The notes below the pieces were generated by a model that saw only the letters and a list, made by a program, of their open reading frames with translations, did no database searches and was not told the origin of the DNA. From Myxococcus stipitatus (lineage in GTDB: Bacteria > Myxococcota > Myxococcia > Myxococcales > Myxococcaceae): a stretch of DNA of 61,628 nt. The translations under genes and the position numbers were made by a program. The stretch lies in the NCBI RefSeq assembly GCF_021412625.1, contig NZ_JAKCFI010000023.1, positions 1 through 61,628 of the forward strand. The letters run 5' to 3'. Shown one piece after another: positions 41,324 through 49,519 of this stretch. Positions within the stretch are counted from its first letter, which is position 1. Each line of letters opens with the position of its first letter.

Positions 41324-42340
41324 ATGAGTGAAACGTCGGGGCGGACGTACAACCAGAACCACGCGCCGAGGCGATACACGAAGGGGCATCGGAGGGTCAG
41401 CGTCTACACGTCCTGGAGCTACCCGGGAGAAGCCAATCGGAACCCCGCCGAACTGGACAATCGGTTCTCGACGATGACCGAGGTTCGCCGGGTTCTCTGG
41501 CCCGATTACGAGGCCCAGCAATGGGCAGACCCGCTGAGGTTCCAGCAAGGCATCGCGGGCTCACTGGAACTCTTCTTCTGGGCGTGGGTGAAGTTCCAGC
41601 AGGTCATCGAGGAGGTCACCGGGCACAAGGTCCCCATGTTCCAGCGGGTCGACCAGGCGGGCTTCTCCTTGCCACTCGACGAGCGGGTCCTCTCCGATGC
41701 GGATACGCTGCTCGTCTTCGGGCTGGACCACGACGTCACCGGGCAGGTGGCAGCTCCGGAAGAGATAGAAGCGGTCCGCGAGTTCCTCGGGCGCGAAGGC
41801 ACCTGCCTGGTGATAGGCCCACACCACGACGTGGGGCACTCGCAGGACCAGGCGGAGCGCGCCCTGGAATACGCCCATCATGGCGACGCGCTGGTGCCTC
41901 GGCAGCAACGCTTCGGCGGCTATACGCGCTCGTTGATGAAGGGACTGGGAATCCCCGTCGAGAACCGCTGGGGGCTCCGCCCGGCCGTCGTCAAAGGTAC
42001 GAACCGAAGCGCTCCCTTGACGGTGATGGAAGACCTGGATACGCGCGGCTGGCTCTCCGGGGTGCGGAACTTCAACTTCCACATGCACCTGCCGCACTAT
42101 GCGGTCACGACGGAGGACACCCGGTCGGTTCGCGTCCTGGCGAAACAGCCGATCGACCTGACCCGGCCACATCCCTTCACGAACGAGGGGAACACGGAGT
42201 TCAACGCGCTGGTGTGGCTGCCGCCGGACGACGGCAGGGCCGGCGATGTGCTGGTCGCTGACTCCACCATCTTCAGCACCTTGTTCGGAGCGGACGAGAG
42301 CCTCGTGCGCTTCTGGAAGAACCTCGCCACGGTCCACTGA
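41324..42340 (+). CDS. hypothetical protein with a ThuA/amidotransferase-like core, DyP operon
   Basis: A 338-residue soluble protein of no family I can name. Residues about 20-75 contain YTSWSYPGEANRNPAELDN. The central part resembles a class I glutamine-amidotransferase/ThuA-like Rossmann fold (DADTLLVFGLDHDVTG, EEIEAVREFLGREGTCLVIG), with a His cluster GPHHDVGHS where a catalytic Cys-His pair would be expected; no nucleophilic Cys follows the beta-strand. A late segment NFHMHLPHYAV is also His-rich, so metal binding is possible. Its stop overlaps the DyP ATG by one base (TGATG), so translation is coupled to the peroxidase. Confidence 0.72.
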   Translation: MSETSGRTYNQNHAPRRYTKGHRRVSVYTSWSYPGEANRNPAELDNRFSTMTEVRRVLWPDYEAQQWADPLRFQQGIAGSLELFFWAWVKFQQVIEEVTGHKVPMFQRVDQAGFSLPLDERVLSDADTLLVFGLDHDVTGQVAAPEEIEAVREFLGREGTCLVIGPHHDVGHSQDQAERALEYAHHGDALVPRQQRFGGYTRSLMKGLGIPVENRWGLRPAVVKGTNRSAPLTVMEDLDTRGWLSGVRNFNFHMHLPHYAVTTEDTRSVRVLAKQPIDLTRPHPFTNEGNTEFNALVWLPPDDGRAGDVLVADSTIFSTLFGADESLVRFWKNLATVH

Positions 42341-43653
42341 TGCTCGAACTGGATGACATCCAAAGCGGCGTGCTGCGGCCCCGTCCTTCTCCGTATGTCG
42401 CGACCTACGTCCTCCTCCGCATCGACGACCGGAGGGCGGGGCGGGAGCTGATGAGGCGGCTCTGCCCCGCGGTGAACACGGCCGCTCATCCAAGCAGCCC
42501 GGTCGCGGATTGCTGGCTCAGCGTCGCGCTCACCTACCACGGCCTCGAGGCGCTGGGCGTACCACGGGACTCGCTGGACAGCTTCGCGTGGGAGTTCCAG
42601 CAGGGGATGGCCGCCCGGGCAAAGGCGCTGGGAGACGACGGCGAAAGCAGCCCCGAACACTGGGAAGCCCCGCTGGGAACGCGTGATGTCCATGTCGTGC
42701 TGACGGCACTCTCGCCGGAGCAGGTCCAACTGGAAGCGGCGCTGGAGCGCGCGCGCCAGGCCCTGCGGGAGCTTGGCGGCGTCACGCCGATATGGCGTCA
42801 GGACTGCCACGCCCTGAGCACCGGCAAGGAGCCCTTCGGCTTCAAGGACGGCATCAGTCATCCGGCCGTCGAGGGGAGCGGTATCTCCGGAAGCAATCCC
42901 CACGAGGCGCCGCTCAAGGCCGGCGAGTTCGTCCTCGGCTACCCCGATGAGACCGGCAGTCTACCGCCGATGCCCTGGCCTGACGTCCTGGGGCGCAATG
43001 GGACGTACGTCGCCTTCCGCAAGCTTCATCAACGGGTGGCCGCGTTCAGGCAGTACCTGAACGCCACCGCAACGCCCCGGGAGGACGAGGAGCTCCTGGC
43101 AGCGAAGATGATGGGGAGGTGGCGAAGCGGCGCACCACTGGCGCTGTGTCCCCACCACGACGCTCCGGACCTGGGCGCTGATTCGTCGCGGAACAACGCC
43201 TTCCTCTATTCAGATGACCCGACTGGGTACAAGACGCCTCCCGCGTCGCACGTCCGGCGGGCGAACCCTCGCGACGCTTCCGTCGCTGGCGTGGTCAGAC
43301 TCCACCGGATGATCCGGCGCGGCACGGCCTACGGGCCCGAGCTGCCCGAGGGTACCCTCGAGGATGACGGCGCCGAGCGAGGACTGATGTTCGCCTTCAT
43401 CGGCGCGCACCTCGGACGGCAGTTCGAGTTCGTCCAGTCGGAATGGGTCAACGGCGGTGACTTCCTCGGACTGGGCGATGCGAAGGACCCCCTTGCCGGC
43501 GCGAATGACGGGAAGGGCGAGTTCTCAATCCCGAGACGGCCCATCCCCAGGCGCTTGCAAGGCCTCCCGCGGTTCGTGGTCACCCGTGGAGGCGAGTACG
43601 GCTTCATGCCCGGGCTCCGGGCACTGCGGTGGCTCGCGGACCTGCGGACATGA
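42340..43653 (+). CDS. DyP-type heme peroxidase
   Basis: A 437-residue cytosolic dye-decolorising peroxidase, close to the length of the class P/C-D types. The hallmark GFKDGISHP carries the catalytic Asp170. The proximal heme His is His304 in ASHVRRANPRD, and the distal Arg is in HRMIRRGTAYG (Arg326 or 327). LMFAFIGAHLGRQFEFVQSEW and the final FVVTRGGEYGFMPGLRAL are conserved. No signal peptide is visible. It oxidises organic substrates with peroxide, but the natural substrate is unknown. The start overlaps the upstream stop (TGATG) and the stop overlaps the next start (ATGA), so it is embedded in a tightly coupled operon. Confidence 0.92.
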   Translation: MLELDDIQSGVLRPRPSPYVATYVLLRIDDRRAGRELMRRLCPAVNTAAHPSSPVADCWLSVALTYHGLEALGVPRDSLDSFAWEFQQGMAARAKALGDDGESSPEHWEAPLGTRDVHVVLTALSPEQVQLEAALERARQALRELGGVTPIWRQDCHALSTGKEPFGFKDGISHPAVEGSGISGSNPHEAPLKAGEFVLGYPDETGSLPPMPWPDVLGRNGTYVAFRKLHQRVAAFRQYLNATATPREDEELLAAKMMGRWRSGAPLALCPHHDAPDLGADSSRNNAFLYSDDPTGYKTPPASHVRRANPRDASVAGVVRLHRMIRRGTAYGPELPEGTLEDDGAERGLMFAFIGAHLGRQFEFVQSEWVNGGDFLGLGDAKDPLAGANDGKGEFSIPRRPIPRRLQGLPRFVVTRGGEYGFMPGLRALRWLADLRT

Positions 43654-45077
43654 ACGGCCCGGAGCGCATGGATGTCGTCGTCATCGGCGCGGGCCCCGCG
43701 GGGCTGCTCGCGGCCCTCAGAGCCGGCGACCTCGGCGCGAGGACCGCCCTCGTCACTCGCGACGCGTTCGGCGGCATGGCGGCCCACGACGGGCCGGTCC
43801 CGGTGAGGACGCTGGCGCAGGCGGCACGGCTGCTCCGAGACGCCCGGGAGCTGGGGCGCTATGGCATCACCGTGAATGAACCGGTGCTGGACTATGGGCG
43901 ACTGCTGACCCGCGTGCGCGAGGTGACCGGCGAGGTTCGCGCGCAAGCGGCCCTGCGCGAACAAATCGCCGCGGCGGGGGTCTCCGTCTACGAGCACGTC
44001 GGCGCGGCACGCTTCCTGGACCCGCACACCGTCGAGACCCCACGCGGGCCGTCCTTTCGAGCGGACAAGTTCATCCTCTGCACCGGCGGCGTGAGCCGGC
44101 GCCTCCAGCTCCCGGGATTCGAGCTCACGGCGACCCACAGCGATGCGTGGAGCCTGACCGCCGTTCCGCCAACCATGGTGGTCGTCGGCGGTGGCGCCAC
44201 GGGTGTACAGGTCGCGTCGGTCTTCACCGCGTTCGGCACGCGGGTGCAGCTCTTCCAGGCCGCGACGCGCATCCTCCCGACCGAGGACGAAGACGTGTCG
44301 GCCGCCGTCGCGGAGTCCTTTCGTCAGGCCGGAATGGTGGTGCGCGAGGACTTCGGCGCCATTGAACGCTTCGAGAAGACACCGAGCGGCGTGCGGATGG
44401 TCTTCGTGCGAGACGGTTCGAGGGACAGCGTCGAAGCCGCGCTCCTCGTCGTCGCGGTGGGCTGGACGGCCGACACCGCCGCGCTCAACCTCGCGGCCGC
44501 CGGAGTCGAGACCGACTCGCGCGGGTTCGTGCGCGTCGATGCGCATCTGCGGACGTCCGCGCCGCACATTCTCGCCGCCGGAGACGTGACGGGGCGCCGG
44601 ATGCTGGTCCCCCAGGCATTGCAAGATGGATTCGTCGCGGGCTCCAACTCGGCGCGAGCTCCCATGGTGACCGTCTCGGACGAGGTGTGTCCCATCGGCA
44701 GCTTTACCAATCCCGAGTACGCCCAGGCGGGCCTGACCGAGGCGACGGCGCGTCGAACGCACGACGTCGTCGTGGCCGTGGTGCACTTCGACACGACGAC
44801 GCGGACCCTCATCGATGGGCGAACGGCCGGCTTCTGCAAGCTCATCGTCGACCGTGCTACGCGGAAGATCCTCGGTTGCCACGTCGTGGGCGAGCGGGCC
44901 GTCGACCTGGTCCAGACCGCGGCGATTGCCATGGTGGCGGGGATGCAAGTGGACGAGCTGGCCCGCGTTCCGCTCTCGTTCCCCACCTATACCGGGGTTC
45001 TCGGACGTGCGGCCGCCATCGCTGCCCGCCAGCTTCAAGTCAACGGGGACCGAGCTCGCATCGCAGAGCTTCTTTGA
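43650..45077 (+). CDS. FAD/NAD(P) disulfide-reductase homologue without redox cysteines
   Basis: A 475-residue member of the class I pyridine-nucleotide disulfide oxidoreductases by fold: FAD motif GAGPAG at 13-18, second dinucleotide motif VVVGGGATGVQVAS, ILAAGDVTGR and a C-terminal dimerisation domain (GFCKLIVDRATRKILG). The redox-active GGTCxxxxCxP(T/S)K segment reads GGMAAHDGPVPVRTL, so both cysteines are absent. The HPTxxE motif is replaced by SFPTYTGVL. It cannot work as a lipoamide, glutathione or mercuric reductase; an NAD(P)H-driven flavin oxidase that supplies electrons or peroxide to the coupled DyP is one reading. ATG 43650 overlaps the DyP stop. Confidence 0.85.
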   Translation: MNGPERMDVVVIGAGPAGLLAALRAGDLGARTALVTRDAFGGMAAHDGPVPVRTLAQAARLLRDARELGRYGITVNEPVLDYGRLLTRVREVTGEVRAQAALREQIAAAGVSVYEHVGAARFLDPHTVETPRGPSFRADKFILCTGGVSRRLQLPGFELTATHSDAWSLTAVPPTMVVVGGGATGVQVASVFTAFGTRVQLFQAATRILPTEDEDVSAAVAESFRQAGMVVREDFGAIERFEKTPSGVRMVFVRDGSRDSVEAALLVVAVGWTADTAALNLAAAGVETDSRGFVRVDAHLRTSAPHILAAGDVTGRRMLVPQALQDGFVAGSNSARAPMVTVSDEVCPIGSFTNPEYAQAGLTEATARRTHDVVVAVVHFDTTTRTLIDGRTAGFCKLIVDRATRKILGCHVVGERAVDLVQTAAIAMVAGMQVDELARVPLSFPTYTGVLGRAAAIAARQLQVNGDRARIAELL

Positions 45078-45242
45078 TGTAGAGGACCACGGTTCGCCTG
45101 CGCCGGTCGACTGGTGCTCGGTGCTCGGAGACCGCGCTCGGACCGGCGCGGCGACCCCACCATTTCCGGATGGCTCCCAGGAAGAGGGCGCGGCAACCGC
45201 TGGTGTGGCACGGGCCAGCCTGACGGTTTGACCCTCGAGCCC

Positions 45243-45554
45243 CTAATCCTGCGATTTGCAGCGCGTTCCCGAGTCATACACCTCAATCCACTTCGTGCGC
45301 TTGCCGAAATAGCTCCGGACTTCATTGCAGACGCACTGGTCTCTTCCTACGAGCGTCCGGTACGTGTCGCTACTGTAGTACCTGTAGTCATGGGACGAGA
45401 GACACAGTTCCCGAGGTCCGTCCAGGAAAGCATCGGAGGGGCCCGGGTCACAATTCATCACTTGCTCTGGCGGCACACGATACGGCTTTGGGCCACACCC
45501 CATCATCAATGCCGCTGCGAGCAGCTGCATCTGAAGCAGGTCCTTCATCAGCAT
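45243..45554 (-). CDS. small Cys-rich lipoprotein
   Basis: A 103-residue protein starting at ATG 45554 (GAGGG about 7 nt upstream; a second ATG is two codons on). MLMKDLLQMQLLAAALMMGCG is a lipoprotein signal with LMMGC. The mature part has further cysteines (NCDPGPSDAF, ELCLSSHDYRYYSSDTYR, DQCVCNEVRSYFGK, GTRCKSQD), an arrangement suggesting disulfides. Composition is AT-richer than the surroundings. It is not recognised beyond a family-less myxobacterial-type lipoprotein. It has no operon partner. Confidence 0.62.
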   Translation of the reverse strand: MLMKDLLQMQLLAAALMMGCGPKPYRVPPEQVMNCDPGPSDAFLDGPRELCLSSHDYRYYSSDTYRTLVGRDQCVCNEVRSYFGKRTKWIEVYDSGTRCKSQD

Positions 45555-45736
45555 CAGGGGCCCTCGGGGAATAGCATCACATTGCACCTGTGGCAGATTA
45601 GCACCACGATCGCTCCCTTCTCGTGGAGCTCCATCGGATTCGCGCCCCTCCCGCGCTTCGTGGGGTTCCCTCGAATGCGAAGCGGATCGAGCCCACTCGC
45701 TGTGAACGTCGCCTCCGTAGTATATGGTCGCACGTC

Positions 45737-46117
45737 ATGAAAGACAGAGAAGCGAGTTCGGGCCCTCGGCCCCGAGAAGTGGTGGAGCGGTGGGTGGAGC
45801 GATTCAACGCAGCAGATGTCGACGGGCTCGTCGCCCTCTATTGCGAGAACGCGGTGAACCATCAGGTGGCGAACGAGCCCATTGAAGGCCGGGCTCGAAT
45901 CCGCGAGATGTTCCAGCGGGAGTTCGCGGCAGCCAAGATGGTCTGCGTCGTCGAGCAAATCCTCGAAGATGCCCCTTGGGCGATTCTGGAGTGGAAGGAT
46001 CCGCTCGGACTTAGAGGCTGTGGCTTCTTCCAGATCGAGGACGGGCTGATCCGCTTCCAGCGAGGCTATTGGGACAAGCTCTCCTTCCTTCGCATGCACG
46101 GGTTGCCAATCGAGTAG
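45737..46117 (+). CDS. SnoaL/NTF2-like protein
   Basis: A 126-residue single-domain protein of the NTF2-like superfamily: VVERWVERFNAADVDGLVALY, CENAVNHQVANEPIEGRARI, REMFQREFAAAKM, then IEDGLIRFQRGYWDKLSFLR. The VNHQ segment matches the SnoaL-like polyketide-cyclase/steroid-isomerase group. ATG 45737 gives the normal family length; the longer frame upstream is non-homologous. The substrate is unknown, and such stand-alone proteins are common in soil bacteria. Confidence 0.8.
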   Translation: MKDREASSGPRPREVVERWVERFNAADVDGLVALYCENAVNHQVANEPIEGRARIREMFQREFAAAKMVCVVEQILEDAPWAILEWKDPLGLRGCGFFQIEDGLIRFQRGYWDKLSFLRMHGLPIE

Positions 46118-46157
46118 TCAACCACGTGGCGAGCGCCGCGAGTCATAGGATTGAGAG

Positions 46158-47066
46158 ATGAATCCGTTTCCCAAGGTATTGAAGCGCCAGGACTACATCC
46201 AGGAAGGCGCCAACCCGGCGCCTGGCGCGATGCTGCTGGCATGCACCGTTGGCAGCGATGACGATGTTCCCAAGAGCCGCGTCATCGTCGTGCGTGATGG
46301 CCTCGAACTGGCGTTCCGCTTCACCGGTGACTCCGCCGTATCGATTGACGCGGCGGCGAAGGGGCCCGGTTACGTGCTCGGAGAGAACGGGACGATCATC
46401 CGCTTCGACTGGCGCGGCGCCACCTCCGCCGCGGAGCTCGAGCAGTCTCGGCGGAGCTTCTCGATTCCCGCTGTCGAGGACCTGGGGCCATTGCGGCGAC
46501 TGCGGCTGCTCGGCAGGGACCTCGTCTGCGCCGGTTCGGTGGGACAGGTCTATCAGCTTGTCGGCGACCGGCTCACCGCGTTGCCCCGGCTGAGGATCGA
46601 CGGCGAAGACGTGACCATCGAAGACATCACGGGCCCATCCGCCGCCGACATGATCGCGGTGACCTCCGATGGCCATGGCGCGCGATTCGACGGCAAGGCC
46701 TGGCGCAAGCTGGCGCTGACCAGCAGCTCCAGCCTGAATTGCGCGTGCCGCCTGCCGAGGGGGCGCTACGCCATCGCTGGCGACAACGCGACGCTGTGGA
46801 TCGGCTCCGCGAACAAATGGCGGGCGGTCCCGGCCCCTGAACTGGAGCGCGACTACACGGGCATCGCCGCGGACGGCGCGACGATCTATCTGGCACACAT
46901 GGGCGGCATCGATGTCTACGAGGGAGGAGCGATTCGCCCGCTGAAGATTCCGAGCCGACGGCGGAACGAGTTTGTCGTGCTGCGCTCCGGGCCTGATGGC
47001 ATCGGGTCGTTCGCCGGGCGCAGCGTGGGGTTGATCGCGGCAGGCCAGTGGCAGGTGATGGTCTGA
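46158..47066 (+). CDS. hypothetical protein, possible beta-propeller
   Basis: A 302-residue soluble protein made of short beta-strand blocks that recur every about 40-45 residues: PGYVLGENGTIIRFDWRG, RDLVCAGSVGQVYQL, ADMIAVTSDGHGARFDGKAW, GRYAIAGDNATLWIG, ADGATIYLAHMGGIDVYEG and GPDGIGSFAGRSVGLIAA. This pattern fits a six- or seven-bladed propeller. No signal peptide or active-site motif is seen. It starts 40 bp after the SnoaL-like gene and may be cotranscribed with it. Confidence 0.68.
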   Translation: MNPFPKVLKRQDYIQEGANPAPGAMLLACTVGSDDDVPKSRVIVVRDGLELAFRFTGDSAVSIDAAAKGPGYVLGENGTIIRFDWRGATSAAELEQSRRSFSIPAVEDLGPLRRLRLLGRDLVCAGSVGQVYQLVGDRLTALPRLRIDGEDVTIEDITGPSAADMIAVTSDGHGARFDGKAWRKLALTSSSSLNCACRLPRGRYAIAGDNATLWIGSANKWRAVPAPELERDYTGIAADGATIYLAHMGGIDVYEGGAIRPLKIPSRRRNEFVVLRSGPDGIGSFAGRSVGLIAAGQWQVMV

Positions 47067-47284
47067 CAGCTCCAGACAAGCGTCAGGTCAGCGGCGACGC
47101 GGGAGCATGATGTGGCAACCAGGGACGAGGAAGCCGAAGTGGACATCGTCCCTGCGTTCGTCGCGGCCTGAGCGAAGCCTGGGGTTCCCATCTTCGCGCC
47201 TCGGTACCGTGTCCGACGGGATGGAACAGATGTGCCCCCACGTCGTGCCGTGGTAACCGATGGTGACGTGAACCCGGCGATTCC

Positions 47285-47308
47285 CTGTTGCCACCACGGT
47301 GGCAACAG
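47285..47308. promoter_or_regulatory. 24-bp near-perfect palindrome upstream of the DUF1761/WYL pair
   Basis: CTGTTGCCACC-AC-GGTGGCAACAG is a perfect 11+2+11 palindrome 46 bp before the DUF1761 start. The position suits an operator or a leader hairpin for the downstream pair, whose second gene encodes a DNA-binding regulator. No T-tract follows, so termination is less likely. Confidence 0.5.
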
Positions 47309-47353
47309 AGGGGTCGTACGTCATGCGTCTCACCTCGACCAGGGGCGCACACG

Positions 47354-47764
47354 ATGTTCACTCTTTTGATCAATTGGTTCGCGGTTCTCCTCTCGACCGT
47401 GGCCCTGCAGGTTCTCGGCGCGGCGTGGTTCATGGGTGTCATCCCGAAGCCGTATGCACTGGCGCTCGAGCGCACCGACCTCGTGGGCCGCAAGCCGGAG
47501 CCGATCTTCATCGCGGGCCCCCTGCTCTGTGGATTCGTGGTGACGCTGGCGAACGCGGTTCTGCTGCGCTCGTTTCACATCGACGCGATGTCGAACGCGC
47601 TCGTATTCGGAGCCATCAGCGGGGTCGGCTATCTCGTCGCCACCGTGTTCAACGTCGCCATCAACCCGAACATCCCACGGCCGGTCATGTACGGTGCCAT
47701 CAACGCGCCCTACTTCCTGCTCAGCAACCTCGTGAGCTGTGCGATTCTTACCGCCATGGCATAG
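47354..47764 (+). CDS. DUF1761 membrane protein
   Basis: A 136-residue protein with four hydrophobic helices: LLINWFAVLLSTVALQVLGA, FIAGPLLCGFVVTLANAVLL, ALVFGAISGVGYLVATVFNV and YFLLSNLVSCAILTAM. WFMGVIPKPYAL and the small size match DUF1761. ATG 47354 has AGGGG 8 nt upstream. The next gene, a WYL regulator, starts 12 bp after its stop; DUF1761 genes are often found with such regulators. Function is unknown. Confidence 0.82.
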   Translation: MFTLLINWFAVLLSTVALQVLGAAWFMGVIPKPYALALERTDLVGRKPEPIFIAGPLLCGFVVTLANAVLLRSFHIDAMSNALVFGAISGVGYLVATVFNVAINPNIPRPVMYGAINAPYFLLSNLVSCAILTAMA

Positions 47765-47776
47765 CGTAGAGGGCGC

Positions 47777-48466
47777 ATGCGACGCGCTGACCGGTTGTTC
47801 GAGATTCTGCAGGTGCTGCGGCGGGCAAAGGGGCCGATGACGGCCAGCGCGATCGCCGAGCAACTGGAGACGAGCCGGCGCACGGTGTACCGGGACCTCG
47901 CGGCGCTGATGGCGCGTCGCGTGCCGATTCGCGGAGAAGCGGGTGTCGGCTATGTCCTCGAGCGCGGCTTCGACCTACCGCCGTTGATGTTGACGCCGAG
48001 CGAAATCGAGGCGGTGGTGCTCGGCGCACAGTGGGTGGCGGCCAACGCGGACAAGACGTTGTCGTCAGCCGCGGGAGATGTGCTGGCGAAGGTCGCCGCC
48101 ATCATTCCGAAGCACCTGCGCGAGCTGGTCGACGACCCGGTGGTGGGCACTCCGCCGGCGAGGCAGAAGCATCCGGACGGGGTCGTCGACCTGAGCCGAC
48201 TGCGTGAGTGGTCGCGGAAGCAATTGAAGCTCCACATTCACTACGCCGATGCGGAAGGCACCACGAGCAAACGCACGGTGTGGCCGATTCTCGTGGGCTA
48301 CGTGAGTGGCGTTCGCGTGTTGGTCGCCTGGTGCGAGCTGCGCCGAGATTTCCGATTCTTCAGGACGGAGCGATTCCTCAGCGTGGACTTCCTCGACACG
48401 CCCTACCCCGAGCGCCGTTCCACCTTGCGCCGGCGCTGGGAAGCCCAGCTGAACCACACGAAATAG
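47777..48466 (+). CDS. YafY-type HTH/WYL-domain regulator
   Basis: A 229-residue transcription factor. The N-terminal DeoR-like winged HTH is MRRADRLFEILQVLRRAKGP, then AIAEQLETSRRTVYRDLAAL. After GVGYVLERGFDLPPLMLTPSEIEA, the WYL-type core (LKLHIHYADAEGTTSKRTVWPI, LVGYVSGVRVLVAWCELRRD FRFFRTER) ends the protein without a long WCX extension. WYL proteins sense ligands such as nucleic acids or metabolites. It is in an operon with DUF1761; the palindrome at 47285-47308 is its possible binding site. Confidence 0.87.
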   Translation: MRRADRLFEILQVLRRAKGPMTASAIAEQLETSRRTVYRDLAALMARRVPIRGEAGVGYVLERGFDLPPLMLTPSEIEAVVLGAQWVAANADKTLSSAAGDVLAKVAAIIPKHLRELVDDPVVGTPPARQKHPDGVVDLSRLREWSRKQLKLHIHYADAEGTTSKRTVWPILVGYVSGVRVLVAWCELRRDFRFFRTERFLSVDFLDTPYPERRSTLRRRWEAQLNHTK

Positions 48467-48503
48467 ACCACAGGGGTCACCCCGCGCGGGCCTCGGAGGA
48501 GAC

Positions 48504-48561
48504 CGAGACGTTGACGCCCGGGTAGGAAGTGGAGTCCTCCCGGAGGACGGGCAACGTCTCG
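48504..48561. terminator. long inverted repeat between convergent genes
   Basis: CGAGACGTTGACGCCCG at 48504-48520 pairs with CGGGCAACGTCTCG at 48548-48561, interrupted by a 3-nt bulge and with a smaller stem inside the loop. It lies between the WYL regulator and the convergent NAD epimerase gene and may end transcription from both. Confidence 0.5.
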
Positions 48562-48591
48562 AGCGACGAGATGTCGCGAGCGATGCCTGGT

Positions 48592-49419
48592 CTATGCGCC
48601 CGCGGCGAGCGCATCGGCGAGCCTGGGGAAGCTGGGCTTGAAGCCGAGGTCTTCGCGGATGCGGCGCCCATCGAGGAGCACATCGAAATCGCGCGCGAAC
48701 GCTGCGTTCGAGCCGTCAGGCGGCGGCGCGCCCACTGACGCGAAGAGCGTGGCGAGGTCAGGGGCCTCGTCGTCGACGACGTTGTAGATGCGATGCGCGG
48801 GCGCCGGTGCGTCGAGCAAGCGAGCGACTGCCTGTGAGACGTCGACATGGTGGGCAATCGACATGCGTTGGGCCGCCGGGAAGCCTCGCATCATCGGAAT
48901 CGCCTCCGCGATGTGAGGATCGCCGTCGCCGTATACGAACGGCAGCCGGAGCACGCGGACGTCGAGTCCTTCGATGCCGAGGAGGAAGCGCTCGGCGGCA
49001 AGCTTGCTCATGGGATACGCCACGGTCGGCGCGCAGGGGTCATCCTCATGGGCGTAGCGGCCACCATTCGAGCCGTAGACCAGGCCGGTGCTCGTGAAGA
49101 TGAAGTGCTTCACGTAAGCCGCACGGGCGGCGCTCGCGAGGTGCTGCGTGCCGAGGTCATTGACCGCGTGCGCCTGCTCGGGAGTCGCGCCGCGGAAGAA
49201 GGCGGCACAGTGGACCACGGCGTCGACGCCGCGCACCGCGGCCACGAGCGAGTCCGCATCGAGCAGATCGCCCTGGGCGAACTCGACACGGGGGCCGTTC
49301 AGGACGGCGGCACGCGTCGGCTCTCGCACGAGGGCGCGCACGTGATGGCCATGCTCGACGAGTCGCTTGGTGAGTCGGCTTCCGACCTTTCCGGTCGCTC
49401 CGGTGACAAGGATTTTCAT
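48592..49419 (-). CDS. NAD-dependent epimerase/dehydratase (extended SDR)
   Basis: A 275-residue extended short-chain dehydrogenase. MKILVTGATGKVGSRLTKRL is the NAD-binding start (GATGKVG at 7-13). FAQGDLLDADSL follows, with the active-site YPMSK (Tyr-x-x-x-Lys) after TSTGLVYG, then VLRLPFVYGDGDP. Start 49419 is the ATG directly before the glycine motif. The substrate is probably a sugar nucleotide or a related alcohol, not determinable here. It is divergent from an araC-type gene across 100 bp, a usual regulator-target arrangement. Confidence 0.88.
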   Translation of the reverse strand: MKILVTGATGKVGSRLTKRLVEHGHHVRALVREPTRAAVLNGPRVEFAQGDLLDADSLVAAVRGVDAVVHCAAFFRGATPEQAHAVNDLGTQHLASAARAAYVKHFIFTSTGLVYGSNGGRYAHEDDPCAPTVAYPMSKLAAERFLLGIEGLDVRVLRLPFVYGDGDPHIAEAIPMMRGFPAAQRMSIAHHVDVSQAVARLLDAPAPAHRIYNVVDDEAPDLATLFASVGAPPPDGSNAAFARDFDVLLDGRRIREDLGFKPSFPRLADALAAGA

Positions 49420-49519
49420 GCGCGGAACGTAACTGTCCGCGACTCGTCGAGGATTGGAGAAAGCGGACACGCGCGCGCCGACTCTTGCGCCACTGTCGCC
49501 CGCGAGCCAAAGTCATCGG

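Noticed and set aside
40781..45077. Encapsulin or EfeUOB-type iron uptake context for the DyP
   Set aside because: No HK97-like shell protein, encapsulation tail, EfeO-like cupredoxin or permease is encoded nearby, and the DyP lacks an export signal.
47088..47333. 81-codon minus-strand frame (VTIGYHGTTWGHICSIPSDT)
   Set aside because: It has some protein character, but its start is in the palindrome region, there is no ribosome site, and the opposite strand is equally plausible; insufficient support for a gene call.
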